Shown here: positions 6,537-13,555 of the stretch, piece after piece
How the letters are laid out: each line of letters begins with the position of its first letter
How positions within the stretch are numbered: position 1 is the first letter of the stretch
Origin: a virus
Strand: one strand, 5' to 3'
Virus record (IMG/VR): IMGVR_UViG_3300022752_000136
Coordinates: 1-42,668 of that record
DNA: 42,668 bases
The notes under the pieces: generated by a model
The model's input: only the letters and a program-made list of their open reading frames with translations
What the model was told of the DNA's origin: nothing
The model's database searches: none
Translations under genes and position numbers: made by a program

Positions 6537-6744
6537 CGGGGTTCCAATCTGGGTGATCTACTGGGGTTGGTGCTGTCATTGGTGAGCCACAGTTGGCACA
6601 AAAAGAATCCAAGAACCACATAACCAGCTCGTAGTCCGAGAATACTGCTCTAATAACTTGGACGTTACTTCCGCAATTAATACACTCATTGCTTGGTACG
6701 CCACGTTGGTCAATCCCCTGTGGGTTGCTGTCGGTAGAGCTCAT
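6514..6744 (-). CDS. Small zinc-ribbon protein inserted between the two nuclease fragments
   Basis: 76 residues with two knuckles, ECINCGSN (C21/C24) and FCANCGSP (about C49/C52), separated by a hydrophobic helix-like AVFSDYELVMWFLDS, and an acidic Pro-rich tail. Together they form a plausible four-cysteine zinc ribbon. The gene overlaps the N-terminal nuclease fragment (35 bases) and the C-terminal fragment (23 bases) in other frames, so it interrupts what is one continuous nuclease gene in related families. Similar small ribbons occur free-standing in actinophages. It may be a passenger, or may bind the nuclease halves; function unknown. Confidence 0.75.
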   Translation of the reverse strand: MSSTDSNPQGIDQRGVPSNECINCGSNVQVIRAVFSDYELVMWFLDSFCANCGSPMTAPTPVDHPDWNPDDYRFDN

Positions 6745-6904
6745 GGTTTAACCACTCCAACATTGAATGGACGGCGGAACCAGCAGCAAGATAGACTGCA
6801 GGCTTTTCTGGAACCATGGCTACCTTGCTCAGATAATATTTCTGAGGACAGGACTGCCACGTAGACAGCTGACTAAAGGATCTATGAGGAGGAAGTTCAT
6901 TCAT
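6710..6904 (-). CDS. RecB/Cas4-like exonuclease, N-terminal fragment of a split gene
   Basis: 64 residues from ATG 6904. The sequence SQLSTWQSCPQKYYLSKV (11-28) followed by YLAAGSAVHSMLEWLN (38-53) is the N-terminal signature of the RecB/Cas4 nuclease family, with C19 as the usual first 4Fe-4S ligand and H46 as the active-site histidine. The chain stops soon after, at residue 64, just where the rest of the enzyme should follow; the rest is at 5859-6536. A longer frame runs further upstream into the terminator region and is not credible. No ribosome site precedes the ATG, so a leaderless message is possible. First gene of the leftward replication operon. Confidence 0.8.
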   Translation of the reverse strand: MNELPPHRSFSQLSTWQSCPQKYYLSKVAMVPEKPAVYLAAGSAVHSMLEWLNHELYRQQPTGD

Positions 6905-6925
6905 ACTATAAGAATACCAGTCGTG
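6905..6925 (-). promoter_or_regulatory. Possible leaderless promoter of the replication operon
   Basis: On the minus strand a TATTCT hexamer (6911-6916) lies exactly 6 bases before the ATG at 6904, which would put the transcript start on the A of the start codon. An overlapping TATAGT is also present but sits too close to the ATG. There is no Shine-Dalgarno sequence, and leaderless messages are common in actinobacteria. No good -35 box is visible, so this is a weak inference. Confidence 0.3.
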
Positions 6926-7001
6926 ACCGACATTACTTGGTAACGACACGCCTTTCTTTTTTACCAGTAACTGATAGGGTTGAGGGGTGGTGGGAGGGAA
7001 A

Positions 7002-7021
7002 GGCTTGCCTGATGGCAAGCC
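7002..7021 (-). terminator. Secondary hairpin after the main terminator
   Basis: A perfect 8-bp stem (GGCTTGCC with GGCAAGCC) around a TGAT loop. On the minus strand it is followed by a pyrimidine-rich stretch beginning TTTCCC, not a clean U-run. It may back up the strong terminator just upstream in the transcript, insulating the replication operon from late transcription. Confidence 0.45.
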
Positions 7022-7039
7022 GTGGTGAAAAAGGGAAAT

Positions 7040-7070
7040 AAAAAAAGAGGGGGACAATTAAGTCCCCCTC
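7040..7070 (-). terminator. Strong rho-independent terminator of the virion operon
   Basis: On the minus strand a 9-bp GC-rich stem (GAGGGGGAC with GTCCCCCTC, loop TTAATT) is followed directly by seven T residues and a further T-rich stretch. It lies 12 bases after the stop of the last late gene (7082-7297). It should end the long leftward structural transcript before the replication operon begins at 6904. Confidence 0.9.
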
Positions 7071-7081
7071 TCCTTTTAGCC

Positions 7082-7297
7082 CTACCATTCTGGTGGAGCA
7101 ACTGCGAGCGCATCCAGCGTGGCTATATTGATGCACCCGACTGCTGGAATGTCATAGCGACGCTGCAACCCTTTTAACATTTCCTGTAGGGGAGCATCAA
7201 GCAGATCATCTCCAGCAACATTAAGAGCTACACGAACTTGTGTAACCAATGGCGATCTTTCTTCTGGTTGTACTAGTGGTAAATATTTTTCAATCAA
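7082..7297 (-). CDS. Small peptidoglycan-binding-domain-like protein
   Basis: 71 residues, starting at TTG 7297, which overlaps the preceding gene's stop as TTGA. The stretch VTQVRVALNVAG, then LKGLQRRYDIPAVGCINIATLDAL, follows the PGBD pattern (L...G ... hQxxxgh...G.h...Th..L) of wall-binding domains, in shortened form. Being the last gene of the structural operon, behind a large tail protein, it could be a tail or wall-binding accessory. The match is by pattern only and the domain is short, so this is a moderate call. No catalytic part is present. Confidence 0.6.
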   Translation of the reverse strand: MIEKYLPLVQPEERSPLVTQVRVALNVAGDDLLDAPLQEMLKGLQRRYDIPAVGCINIATLDALAVAPPEW

Positions 7298-9201
7298 GAC
7301 ACTACTGTTTCTGTGTCGATTGTTTGCAACTGCAATGTGACGATGCCACCGAACCCGCTTGCAAAAGTGGGAGGTGCAGTTTGCTCGAACTGAATAGCAC
7401 GGATAACACAGATTCTTTCTTCTCCCGAAGTGAAATCTTGGTAGAGTACTGCACCGCCATTCTGCTCAATAGACTCAAGGTATTGGATTCGTTCCCATGG
7501 ACTTGATACTCGTGTGTTTCCATTAGGATCCCTTTCCTCTTCGTAACATAGCAATGGAATTGTAATAGTGCGTGAACGCAGTGGTGCAGGTAGCGCACGA
7601 ATCTGCCACTCTTTTAGCAGTGGTCCCTTAGTTGCATCGGTTGTATCACGTGCAAAGTTAAAGGTAACTTGGAATACGTCAGCAGGGTATACATAACTTG
7701 CAAGTGTTGATTCAACGTTAGGTCCAAATGGAATTGTTCCAGTTGTAAGAAGCTGGTCGGCATTGTCATCAACGTTAAACCCAAGCGTTCCACTAGAATC
7801 TGGGTCTGACTTAATACTCAGCGATACTGGTTGCTTCTTCTCTCCAGTACCCCAACGGATAAGACCAGACTTGAGATAGCCAGATGCAGCAAGATTAGTT
7901 GCATGCTCTACCCATGTACCAGATGATGAAGTTATAAACTTTAGTCCAGTCGAGCCAACAAATGCTAATCCATTAGGAACATTGCTATCTGTTACAAGGT
8001 CAGCAGCATATGCATAACCATTGTCAATAGTCTGACCAAGGTTAAGACGCCATAATCCAGCAGAACCTGATACTAAGTTGGATCGTGTGCAGTACACATA
8101 GGTTTCATCTAAGGCGATGTCTTGGACATTGCCTTCAACATTGAGCGGTCCATAGGTAAATGATTGACCGTCTGTTCCAATAGTTCCAACACGTAGACCC
8201 TTTGTTGTTGCAAGGATTACATACTCGTTAAGGTATGAACGCATCTGGTTTAATGTTTCACCACGTGGAAGTTCTGCGATAATGGTTGGTCCAACTATTG
8301 CAGCAGTAGGTGATGTTGGATTAATGGTATACATCTGCACTCTAGATACAGCACCTTGTGTATAGCCAACAACAATTGCACCAGGAAGTTCTGATATTGA
8401 ATTAAATGCTATAGATGTATTAGCAAAGGTAAATCTTACATCACCGCTAGTCAAAGTTACAGGTGGGCTAGTTGGGTTTCTTGCCAACTCATAGAGATGC
8501 ATATCTGTTGAATCGTGCATAACGCCAGCAACAATTCTATCTTTAACATATGCAATAGATTGAACTGTTTGTGTAGTAACACCCGCTTTTTTAGAGTATA
8601 ACTTAGTCACAGCTAACGCTGTGCTTACCTGATAAATGCCATCATTAGCTCCAACTATTGCAAACGTTCCATCTGTTGTTAATGTTTGCGCTGTTGTTGA
8701 TGTTCCTAGTGATGTAGATGTTGTTGATGTTCCATTATAGAATTTAATAGCACTACCAGAAATATAAAAAGTTCCACCAGATACAGTGGCAGGGCTACTT
8801 GCTGCAGATGTTGTTAGGTTTGTTGTTGCAGGTAAAAGCTTAAGCTCACCAAGAGTCCATGGGTCAATGTTGTTTGACTCATAGAATCTGTACAGATCGC
8901 TACTATCAGCGTCATAGTATTGCTCGCCCGCGCCATGATGCCATGATGTGGCAGAACGCAACCACCAGTTAGTCAATGACTGTTCACCAGTCAATGTTCC
9001 CTGGTCGATACGTTCCTTCTGATATGTTGTGGTAATACGACTGATGCGGTTGTTATCAGATGCAGCCGATAGCCATGGTGTATTACCAATGGCATAGCTT
9101 GCAGCAAAGTCTTCTCTGCTATAACGAACTAACGCTGTAGGTACGTTGGTGCTAATAGCAATAGGCAGATCGCCTTTAAGATACTTGTTGGTCGTTGCCA
9201 C
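7294..9201 (-). CDS. Large tail protein with beta-propeller-like body
   Basis: 635 residues. The N-terminal part has GEQSLTNWWLRSATSWHHGA (about 72-91) and a short Tyr/Asp-rich region. The body is a series of Gly/Thr/Ser-rich strands with repeated blade-like units (GTFAIVGANDGIYQV, GAIVVGYTQGAV, EYVILATTKGLRVG, TYVYCTRSNLV), as in beta-propeller virion proteins. The C-terminal part is strand-rich with KEWQIRALPAPLRSRTI. No enzyme motif is visible. In the late operon next to the endolysin it is most likely a minor tail or receptor-contact protein. I do not recognise the exact family; structural role is inferred from context and composition. Confidence 0.72.
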   Translation of the reverse strand: MATTNKYLKGDLPIAISTNVPTALVRYSREDFAASYAIGNTPWLSAASDNNRISRITTTYQKERIDQGTLTGEQSLTNWWLRSATSWHHGAGEQYYDADSSDLYRFYESNNIDPWTLGELKLLPATTNLTTSAASSPATVSGGTFYISGSAIKFYNGTSTTSTSLGTSTTAQTLTTDGTFAIVGANDGIYQVSTALAVTKLYSKKAGVTTQTVQSIAYVKDRIVAGVMHDSTDMHLYELARNPTSPPVTLTSGDVRFTFANTSIAFNSISELPGAIVVGYTQGAVSRVQMYTINPTSPTAAIVGPTIIAELPRGETLNQMRSYLNEYVILATTKGLRVGTIGTDGQSFTYGPLNVEGNVQDIALDETYVYCTRSNLVSGSAGLWRLNLGQTIDNGYAYAADLVTDSNVPNGLAFVGSTGLKFITSSSGTWVEHATNLAASGYLKSGLIRWGTGEKKQPVSLSIKSDPDSSGTLGFNVDDNADQLLTTGTIPFGPNVESTLASYVYPADVFQVTFNFARDTTDATKGPLLKEWQIRALPAPLRSRTITIPLLCYEEERDPNGNTRVSSPWERIQYLESIEQNGGAVLYQDFTSGEERICVIRAIQFEQTAPPTFASGFGGIVTLQLQTIDTETVVS

Positions 9202-9210
9202 GATTTACCC

Positions 9211-9720
9211 CTACTTCTTAAGTGAACAGTGGACACAGCATTTAGATGTGTCGACTACTGGCTTTGCTACTTTCTTTACTGGCAGCGGTTTGACCGCTGC
9301 TTTAATCTGACCAATGATTGTTGGCTGCTTCATCCATGGGAACCAAGGACGTGTGTCTTCACCAAATCCATCGTTAATAGATATATGAATGTGATGTGGG
9401 TGCTTGTTGCTACCTGTATATTTACGGTCGCCTTCTTTAGCACGTTCCTTAGACCAAATCTTTCCGTTAAAGATTAAGTACTTAACACGCACATCAGACT
9501 TAAGACGCTGAAAAATGTCAGCGCAGTCAATGCCATGAAGAGGGTCATGAGTAAGGTCGACACCATAACCAGTGTTGTGATCCGAATCAGGACTGGCTTT
9601 GATATGTGCAGCAGACGGAAGAAGCCCATCGCTTATTCTCTTCCTTGCTGGTTGCAATGCCGTCGCTTGACGAAGCACAGCAAGAGCAGCAGGTGTGGCT
9701 TTCTTGGCTACAGGTTTCAT
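9211..9720 (-). CDS. Endolysin, M15/VanY-like D-Ala peptidase
   Basis: 169 residues. The zinc-peptidase motif SDHNTGYGVDLTHDP (46-60; ligands H48 and D55) and the later HPHHIHIS (107-114) give the H...D...HxH set of the M15 family, which cuts peptide cross-links of peptidoglycan. No signal peptide is visible, so export should depend on the two holin-like proteins encoded next (9717-10108). The C-terminal 45 residues are Lys/Pro-rich and end in a Cys cluster (SKCCVHCSLKK), perhaps a wall- or metal-binding tail. It overlaps the upstream gene by 4 bases (ATGA). Main lysis enzyme of the phage. Confidence 0.85.
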   Translation of the reverse strand: MKPVAKKATPAALAVLRQATALQPARKRISDGLLPSAAHIKASPDSDHNTGYGVDLTHDPLHGIDCADIFQRLKSDVRVKYLIFNGKIWSKERAKEGDRKYTGSNKHPHHIHISINDGFGEDTRPWFPWMKQPTIIGQIKAAVKPLPVKKVAKPVVDTSKCCVHCSLKK

Positions 9721-9920
9721 TCATGATTCTTTCCCGCAAGTAATTCATATAATCCATCAACGCGTCGTTCAAGACGCTCGATTGCATCACGCATACTGCT
9801 GCCTGAATTTGGTTTCAATTCTGTGAGGTAGTGCTTTACTAACCAACGAACTGAGCCAGCAAAGCTGGCAACTATTGTGGCAGTGGCAACAGCCAAGCCA
9901 GCCCATTCGTTGGTAGACAT
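9717..9920 (-). CDS. Holin-like or accessory lysis membrane protein
   Basis: 67 residues: one hydrophobic segment (about 7-28, WAGLAVATATIVASFAGSVRWL) and a charged amphipathic C-terminal helix (MRDAIERLERRVDGLYELL) likely to form a coiled coil. Single-span proteins of this shape next to an endolysin are common second holins or membrane anchors. It overlaps the endolysin by 4 bases and the next holin-like gene by 1. It could also be a spanin-like partner or antiholin; the sequence does not decide. Confidence 0.65.
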   Translation of the reverse strand: MSTNEWAGLAVATATIVASFAGSVRWLVKHYLTELKPNSGSSMRDAIERLERRVDGLYELLAGKNHE

Positions 9921-10108
9921 TATTCTGCTCCGCGTCCGAAGTCTGTTGAAGATCCGTCAAGCCACTTAAGAACTGGTCCGAGGAATCCTGTTAATGCTGC
10001 TGTTGCCAAGACCTTAAGGTCTGTCTGACCAGCAAGGTATAGTGCGATAGCAGATGCTGCTGCTGCACGGAACCAAGACAATGCTGCTGCTTGTACTTTT
10101 GCGTTCAT
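9920..10108 (-). CDS. Holin-like protein
   Basis: 62 residues: hydrophobic, Ala-rich segments (about 8-26 and 32-48) and a short polar tail LDGSSTDFGRGAE. The WFRAAAASAIALYLAG and ALTGFLGPVLKWLD blocks and the FGRG ending resemble the small r1t-like holins of actinophages. Position one gene before the endolysin pair supports a pore-forming role in timing lysis. A ribosome site (AAGGAGAT) precedes the ATG. Confidence 0.72.
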   Translation of the reverse strand: MNAKVQAAALSWFRAAAASAIALYLAGQTDLKVLATAALTGFLGPVLKWLDGSSTDFGRGAE

Positions 10109-10117
10109 GTTATCTCC

Positions 10118-10345
10118 TTAGAGTGCTGCGATTTCGTCAGCACTTAGACCAAGTGCTGCTAACTTCTCATGTGCTGCTGCCTTAGCTGCAGCCTTAGCTG
10201 CATCTGCTGCTGCTTGTTCTGCTTGCTGTGCTTCGAACGCTGCTTGGCGTTCGTTAGCTGCCTGGATTTCATCACCAGTCAATGGCACCTCTGCCACTAC
10301 ACCAGTTGAGCAGTCTACGATTATTTTAGTTAGTGTCTCTGACAT
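10118..10345 (-). CDS. Small Ala/Glu-rich protein, possible fibre-assembly factor
   Basis: 75 residues from ATG 10345, which overlaps the upstream stop as TAATG and follows an AAGGAG site. A short strand part (TKIIVDCSTGVVAEVPLTGDE) is followed by a long Ala/Glu/Gln helix (about 25-65) and LGLSADEIAAL. The pattern of a small strand unit ending in LTxxE followed by a helix recalls tail-fibre assembly or internal scaffold-like small proteins found behind fibre genes. Function not established; helix prediction is by composition. Confidence 0.65.
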   Translation of the reverse strand: MSETLTKIIVDCSTGVVAEVPLTGDEIQAANERQAAFEAQQAEQAAADAAKAAAKAAAHEKLAALGLSADEIAAL

Positions 10346-10632
10346 TAGTTTATCTCCTTGATAGTGTGTTCTTCGTTGTTGCAAATCCATAATGCTGTTG
10401 CTTCATCTAGTACCGCTTCATCGTGGCACTTAGGTGGAACAAAAGCATCTAGTGTTGGGTCGTATGAATAGCCAATACCTGCATAGTTCTTGCGGATATT
10501 GCCGTTGTAACTTGTCTTGACCCAAGTACCGCCAAGTGCGTTGAAGAAGACTTCACCTTCATCTCCGTAGTTAGGTCCTACTAGGACGCGTAGCACAATG
10601 TTGTTGCTATCTATTTCTGCCCAATGACTCAT
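10345..10632 (-). CDS. Conserved aquatic-phage small protein in the tail region
   Basis: 95 residues. The segment WVKTSYNGNIRKNYAGIGYS (37-56) followed by YDPTLDAFVPPKC is a signature I associate with a small protein widespread in cyanophage and other aquatic phage genomes, usually near tail genes. No catalytic motif is evident; strand-rich N-terminus HWAEIDSNNIVLRVLVG. It starts with an ATGA overlap on the fibre gene 10629-11882. Probably a virion or fibre-associated protein. The similarity is remembered, not searched. Confidence 0.72.
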   Translation of the reverse strand: MSHWAEIDSNNIVLRVLVGPNYGDEGEVFFNALGGTWVKTSYNGNIRKNYAGIGYSYDPTLDAFVPPKCHDEAVLDEATALWICNNEEHTIKEIN

Positions 10633-11882
10633 ACTGCATACCTCACAATTACGACTCCTGATGAACCTGCTTGATCCCAGTTACCACCATTACCTGAATT
10701 GGCTTGTACTCCACCACCTGTTGCAGTAGATCCATTACCGTTAGAACCACCTGTTGCAAAATAATAAGTGCTTGAAACTGCTTTACCAGTTCCAGTGATA
10801 CTTCCCCAAGATGAAAATGCAGTAGTTCCTACTCCACCTAATCCTGCTGTTACACCACCACCAACTCCACCTGCACCACCACCTGCACCACCTTGTGCAA
10901 AACCTGCAGCACCAGCAGAACCAGCAAAACCATAACCAGTACCACCTGTTGATGTTTGTGTAGATGTACCAGCAGCACCAGTGTTGGCACCACCGCCACC
11001 ACCGTTACCACCATTATTACCAGCAGTATTTGTTGCTCCACCTTTACCACCACCAACGGCTGCAGTTAATGAAGCAAACGTTGAGTTAGAACCATTTGTT
11101 GCAGAGGCACCACCTCCGCCAATGGTTGCTGTATACCCAGTACCGCTTGCATAGGATTGAGCAGTTGCATAGAAAATACCACCAGCCCCAGCGCCTGCAT
11201 AACCTCCAGCACCAGAGCCACCGCCACCACCTGCTACTACAAGCACATCACAAGACAAACCCTTTTGTGGAGTAAATGTTCCTGATGAAAGGAAAGCGTG
11301 GTACCAGTAAGTACCGTCAGTCATAATGGTATCGCCACCTGTTGCGTATGGAACTATGGCAGGGGTAGTGCCAAGCTTTGCTACGCCGTATAGGTAGAAG
11401 GTTGAGTACTGTTGAATAGTATTTGATGTATTTGATGTTAATGTAATTGAATTGATTGCAGTAGTGCTAGATGATAGCCCAGCAGACAAAGCAGCATAAG
11501 CAGTTGTTGCATTGCTTTCTGTAACACTATCTGCTGAAATAGATTTAGCGTTGGAACTTGTATAATTTGGGATGTAAAACTCAGCATTACTAAAAGTATT
11601 TGCTGTGTTAGCAGCATCAGTTGTCCAAACAATTTCGGCAGTTGAACCACTAAAACTTACTGCATTTGTACCATTTCCATAGACGGTTCGGTTGGAGTAA
11701 GTGGTTCCACCATTAACAGTTAAGTTCAAGGTGTCTGCGGTTGCGTTTCTGCCACTTCGTACAGAGCACTTCACAACCAAGTCAGTATACCCAGTCTGTG
11801 GAATAGAGTTGAAGGTAACGCTTGATGCACCAGATGCTCCGACTACGATCTTTTCTAAAAGGACATAATTTGCTGTTGCCAT
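10629..11882 (-). CDS. Tail fibre/adhesin with glycine-rich domain
   Basis: 417 residues in two parts. Residues 1-175 form a strand-rich domain starting YVLLEKIVVG, with SVTFNSIPQTGYTDLVV near the start and STFYLYGVAKLG at the end; it is shared with the next two genes. Residues about 215-415 are a Gly/Ala/Ser-rich adhesin (GGGGGSGAGGYAGAGAGG and similar runs), like the polyglycine-helix receptor tips of phage adhesins. The C-terminus GSSGVVIVRYAV is the common end of such glycine-rich proteins. Likely receptor-binding protein. Largest of three tandem related genes. Confidence 0.78.
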   Translation of the reverse strand: MATANYVLLEKIVVGASGASSVTFNSIPQTGYTDLVVKCSVRSGRNATADTLNLTVNGGTTYSNRTVYGNGTNAVSFSGSTAEIVWTTDAANTANTFSNAEFYIPNYTSSNAKSISADSVTESNATTAYAALSAGLSSSTTAINSITLTSNTSNTIQQYSTFYLYGVAKLGTTPAIVPYATGGDTIMTDGTYWYHAFLSSGTFTPQKGLSCDVLVVAGGGGGSGAGGYAGAGAGGIFYATAQSYASGTGYTATIGGGGASATNGSNSTFASLTAAVGGGKGGATNTAGNNGGNGGGGGANTGAAGTSTQTSTGGTGYGFAGSAGAAGFAQGGAGGGAGGVGGGVTAGLGGVGTTAFSSWGSITGTGKAVSSTYYFATGGSNGNGSTATGGGVQANSGNGGNWDQAGSSGVVIVRYAV

Positions 11883-11896
11883 ATTGTTTGCCCTTT

Positions 11897-12403
11897 CTAG
11901 GCTGATTTAATTCCATATAGTGAAAATACTGAACCTGCTGCAAAAGTAGTACCACCGATTGCAAAACTAACACTTGTAATAGCAGATGTATCTCGGCATA
12001 AACCAACCATTGCTTCTACACCTTGAGAGTCAATTCTATTGCCGCGAGATAACCAAGTTTTGTAAGTAGTAGTATTTGCATAATTCATAATCTGAGTTAC
12101 AAATGTAGTATTTCCAGCAGTGCTTGTAGCGTAAGCATTTTCTGCAATAACACCAAGTCCTGAGTTTGTTCTACGCCCAGAAGATGCTGCACTTCCACTT
12201 CCATAAACATAAGTTGAGCTGTAGCTTGTGCCACCGATTGAGTTAAATTGAATGTACACAATGCCTTCCGTTGCTGTTGATTTAGGTTGTGAGATGAAAA
12301 CTAAATCAGTATAAGTTGAAGGAATAGAAGAAAAAGTAACTGTGCTTTGTGCGCTGCCAAGAGTTTGGGTAGCAATGCTTTCGTATGTATTTCCTGCTGC
12401 CAT
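11897..12403 (-). CDS. Tail/receptor-type protein, paralogue B
   Basis: 168 residues made of a single beta-rich domain. It opens YESIATQTLG, has TVTFSSIPSTYTDLVFIS (22-39), and closes with SVFSLYGIKSA. These three anchors recur in the same order in the neighbours 12406-12978 and 10629-11882. The middle is variable. It is probably a small virion-surface or receptor-binding module arising by gene duplication. No transmembrane or enzymatic motif is visible. The gene starts just after the stop of the previous paralogue, in the late operon. Confidence 0.72.
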   Translation of the reverse strand: MAAGNTYESIATQTLGSAQSTVTFSSIPSTYTDLVFISQPKSTATEGIVYIQFNSIGGTSYSSTYVYGSGSAASSGRRTNSGLGVIAENAYATSTAGNTTFVTQIMNYANTTTYKTWLSRGNRIDSQGVEAMVGLCRDTSAITSVSFAIGGTTFAAGSVFSLYGIKSA

Positions 12404-12405
12404 TG

Positions 12406-12978
12406 TTAGTTACCTCGGATTCCGTATAGGGCAAAAGATGAGTATTGAGCAAAATTAGTTCCACAAGAAATAGTAAAACTACTGACTGCGTTAGTTGAAT
12501 TATACAAATTACTTACTAAACCTGTATATCCAGTAGGACCATTCATATCAAACCCAAAAAGACTACGAACTGTCTTGGTTTTATTAGTGTTAGCGTAATC
12601 AAGAATATCTGTAATAATGACTCCAGGTTGTGTTGTGCTACCACTAGAGTATCCAATAATCCTGCTATATGAATTGCTAAAAGAACCTGCTGTGACAGTA
12701 GCACCATCACCATAAAGAATATGTGAATAAACTGGATTTGTTCCACCAAAGTCTATGAACACCCAAGTATTAGAACTTACATTTATTAAATTCATTCTGA
12801 TTTGTAAATGCGTATAAGTAGCAGGGATGCTGCTAAAAGTAACGCTAGATGCTGAACTACTCAATGTAGTAGTAGCAATAGAGTCATAGGCACCAAATGG
12901 ACCAAGATATGCAAGATAAGAGGGCGCAGCGAACCCAGCACCATAAGCCGCAGAAGCGCGACCAGCAATAATTGGCAT
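12406..12978 (-). CDS. Tail/receptor-type protein, paralogue A
   Basis: 190 residues from ATG 12978, chosen because AAAGGAGTCGTA directly precedes it; a TTG further upstream lies inside the preceding gene. After a short N-terminal arm (MPIIAGRASAAYGAG) comes the domain shared with the two following genes: YDSIATTTLS, SVTFSSIPATYTHLQIRM, and the end SSFALYGIRGN. The arm could attach the module to the tail. Sequence between the anchors differs strongly from the paralogues, as expected for receptor-facing loops. Structural role inferred. Confidence 0.72.
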   Translation of the reverse strand: MPIIAGRASAAYGAGFAAPSYLAYLGPFGAYDSIATTTLSSSASSVTFSSIPATYTHLQIRMNLINVSSNTWVFIDFGGTNPVYSHILYGDGATVTAGSFSNSYSRIIGYSSGSTTQPGVIITDILDYANTNKTKTVRSLFGFDMNGPTGYTGLVSNLYNSTNAVSSFTISCGTNFAQYSSFALYGIRGN

Positions 12979-12988
12979 TACGACTCCT

Positions 12989-13555
12989 TTACGCAAACTT
13001 AGTTTGTGATGCTAATACAGTAAATGTAGCAGATGCTGTCTTAATAATTGTGAATACATAGACATCAATAGAAGATGCGTTACCAGCAGTAATTGCTGTT
13101 CCACCCTGCCACTTTGGAGTTATAGATGTTCCATCGATGTTGATAGTGCTTGGATAATAAGCAGTAGTTCCATTGGTATTTAGCCATACAAGAGTAATTG
13201 TATCGCCAGTTGCTAATGCTGTGTTAAGAGACACGGCGCTGCTATATCTAAAGTTGAGTGTGTGGTTGGCTGTTGCGTTTGATGTGTAGTACCAGATAGA
13301 TGCGGTTGAGACTTCAAAGTTAATTGTTCCAGTTGCAGCAGAAGCCACAATGTTGACATCTTCTTCTAGTCCTCGAACTACTGCATCTGTTAGAGTTCCA
13401 CCCTTTTCACGAGCAAGTGGATATCCACCTGCTAATGATCCATTGTGAACTACTACTGTGTTCTTATCAGTATCTACTGTCAATTCGCCCAGTAGTCCTG
13501 TAAAGGATGCGTGTTGTGCCGTAGTTCCTCTACGGCGTTGGAATGCGAATGGCAT
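12989..13555 (-). CDS. Tail fibre protein with MTD-like N-terminal segment
   Basis: 188 residues from ATG 13555, which overlaps the upstream stop as TAATG. The N-terminus (MPFAFQRRRGTTAQHASFTG, followed by LLGELTVDTDKNTVVVHNG) is the short trimerising motif at the start of many fibre and tropism-determinant proteins. The rest is Ser/Thr-rich beta structure (TINFEVSTASIWYY, TITLVWLNTNG) ending ATFTVLASQTKFA. It should sit on the long coiled fibre encoded just upstream. No variable-repeat or reverse-transcriptase system is seen nearby, so tropism switching by mutagenic retrohoming is not suggested. Confidence 0.75.
   Translation of the reverse strand: MPFAFQRRRGTTAQHASFTGLLGELTVDTDKNTVVVHNGSLAGGYPLAREKGGTLTDAVVRGLEEDVNIVASAATGTINFEVSTASIWYYTSNATANHTLNFRYSSAVSLNTALATGDTITLVWLNTNGTTAYYPSTINIDGTSITPKWQGGTAITAGNASSIDVYVFTIIKTASATFTVLASQTKFA

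Noticed and set aside
12989-13555. Diversity-generating retroelement target, because of the MTD-like N-terminus
   Set aside because: No reverse transcriptase, template repeat or variable C-type lectin end is present.
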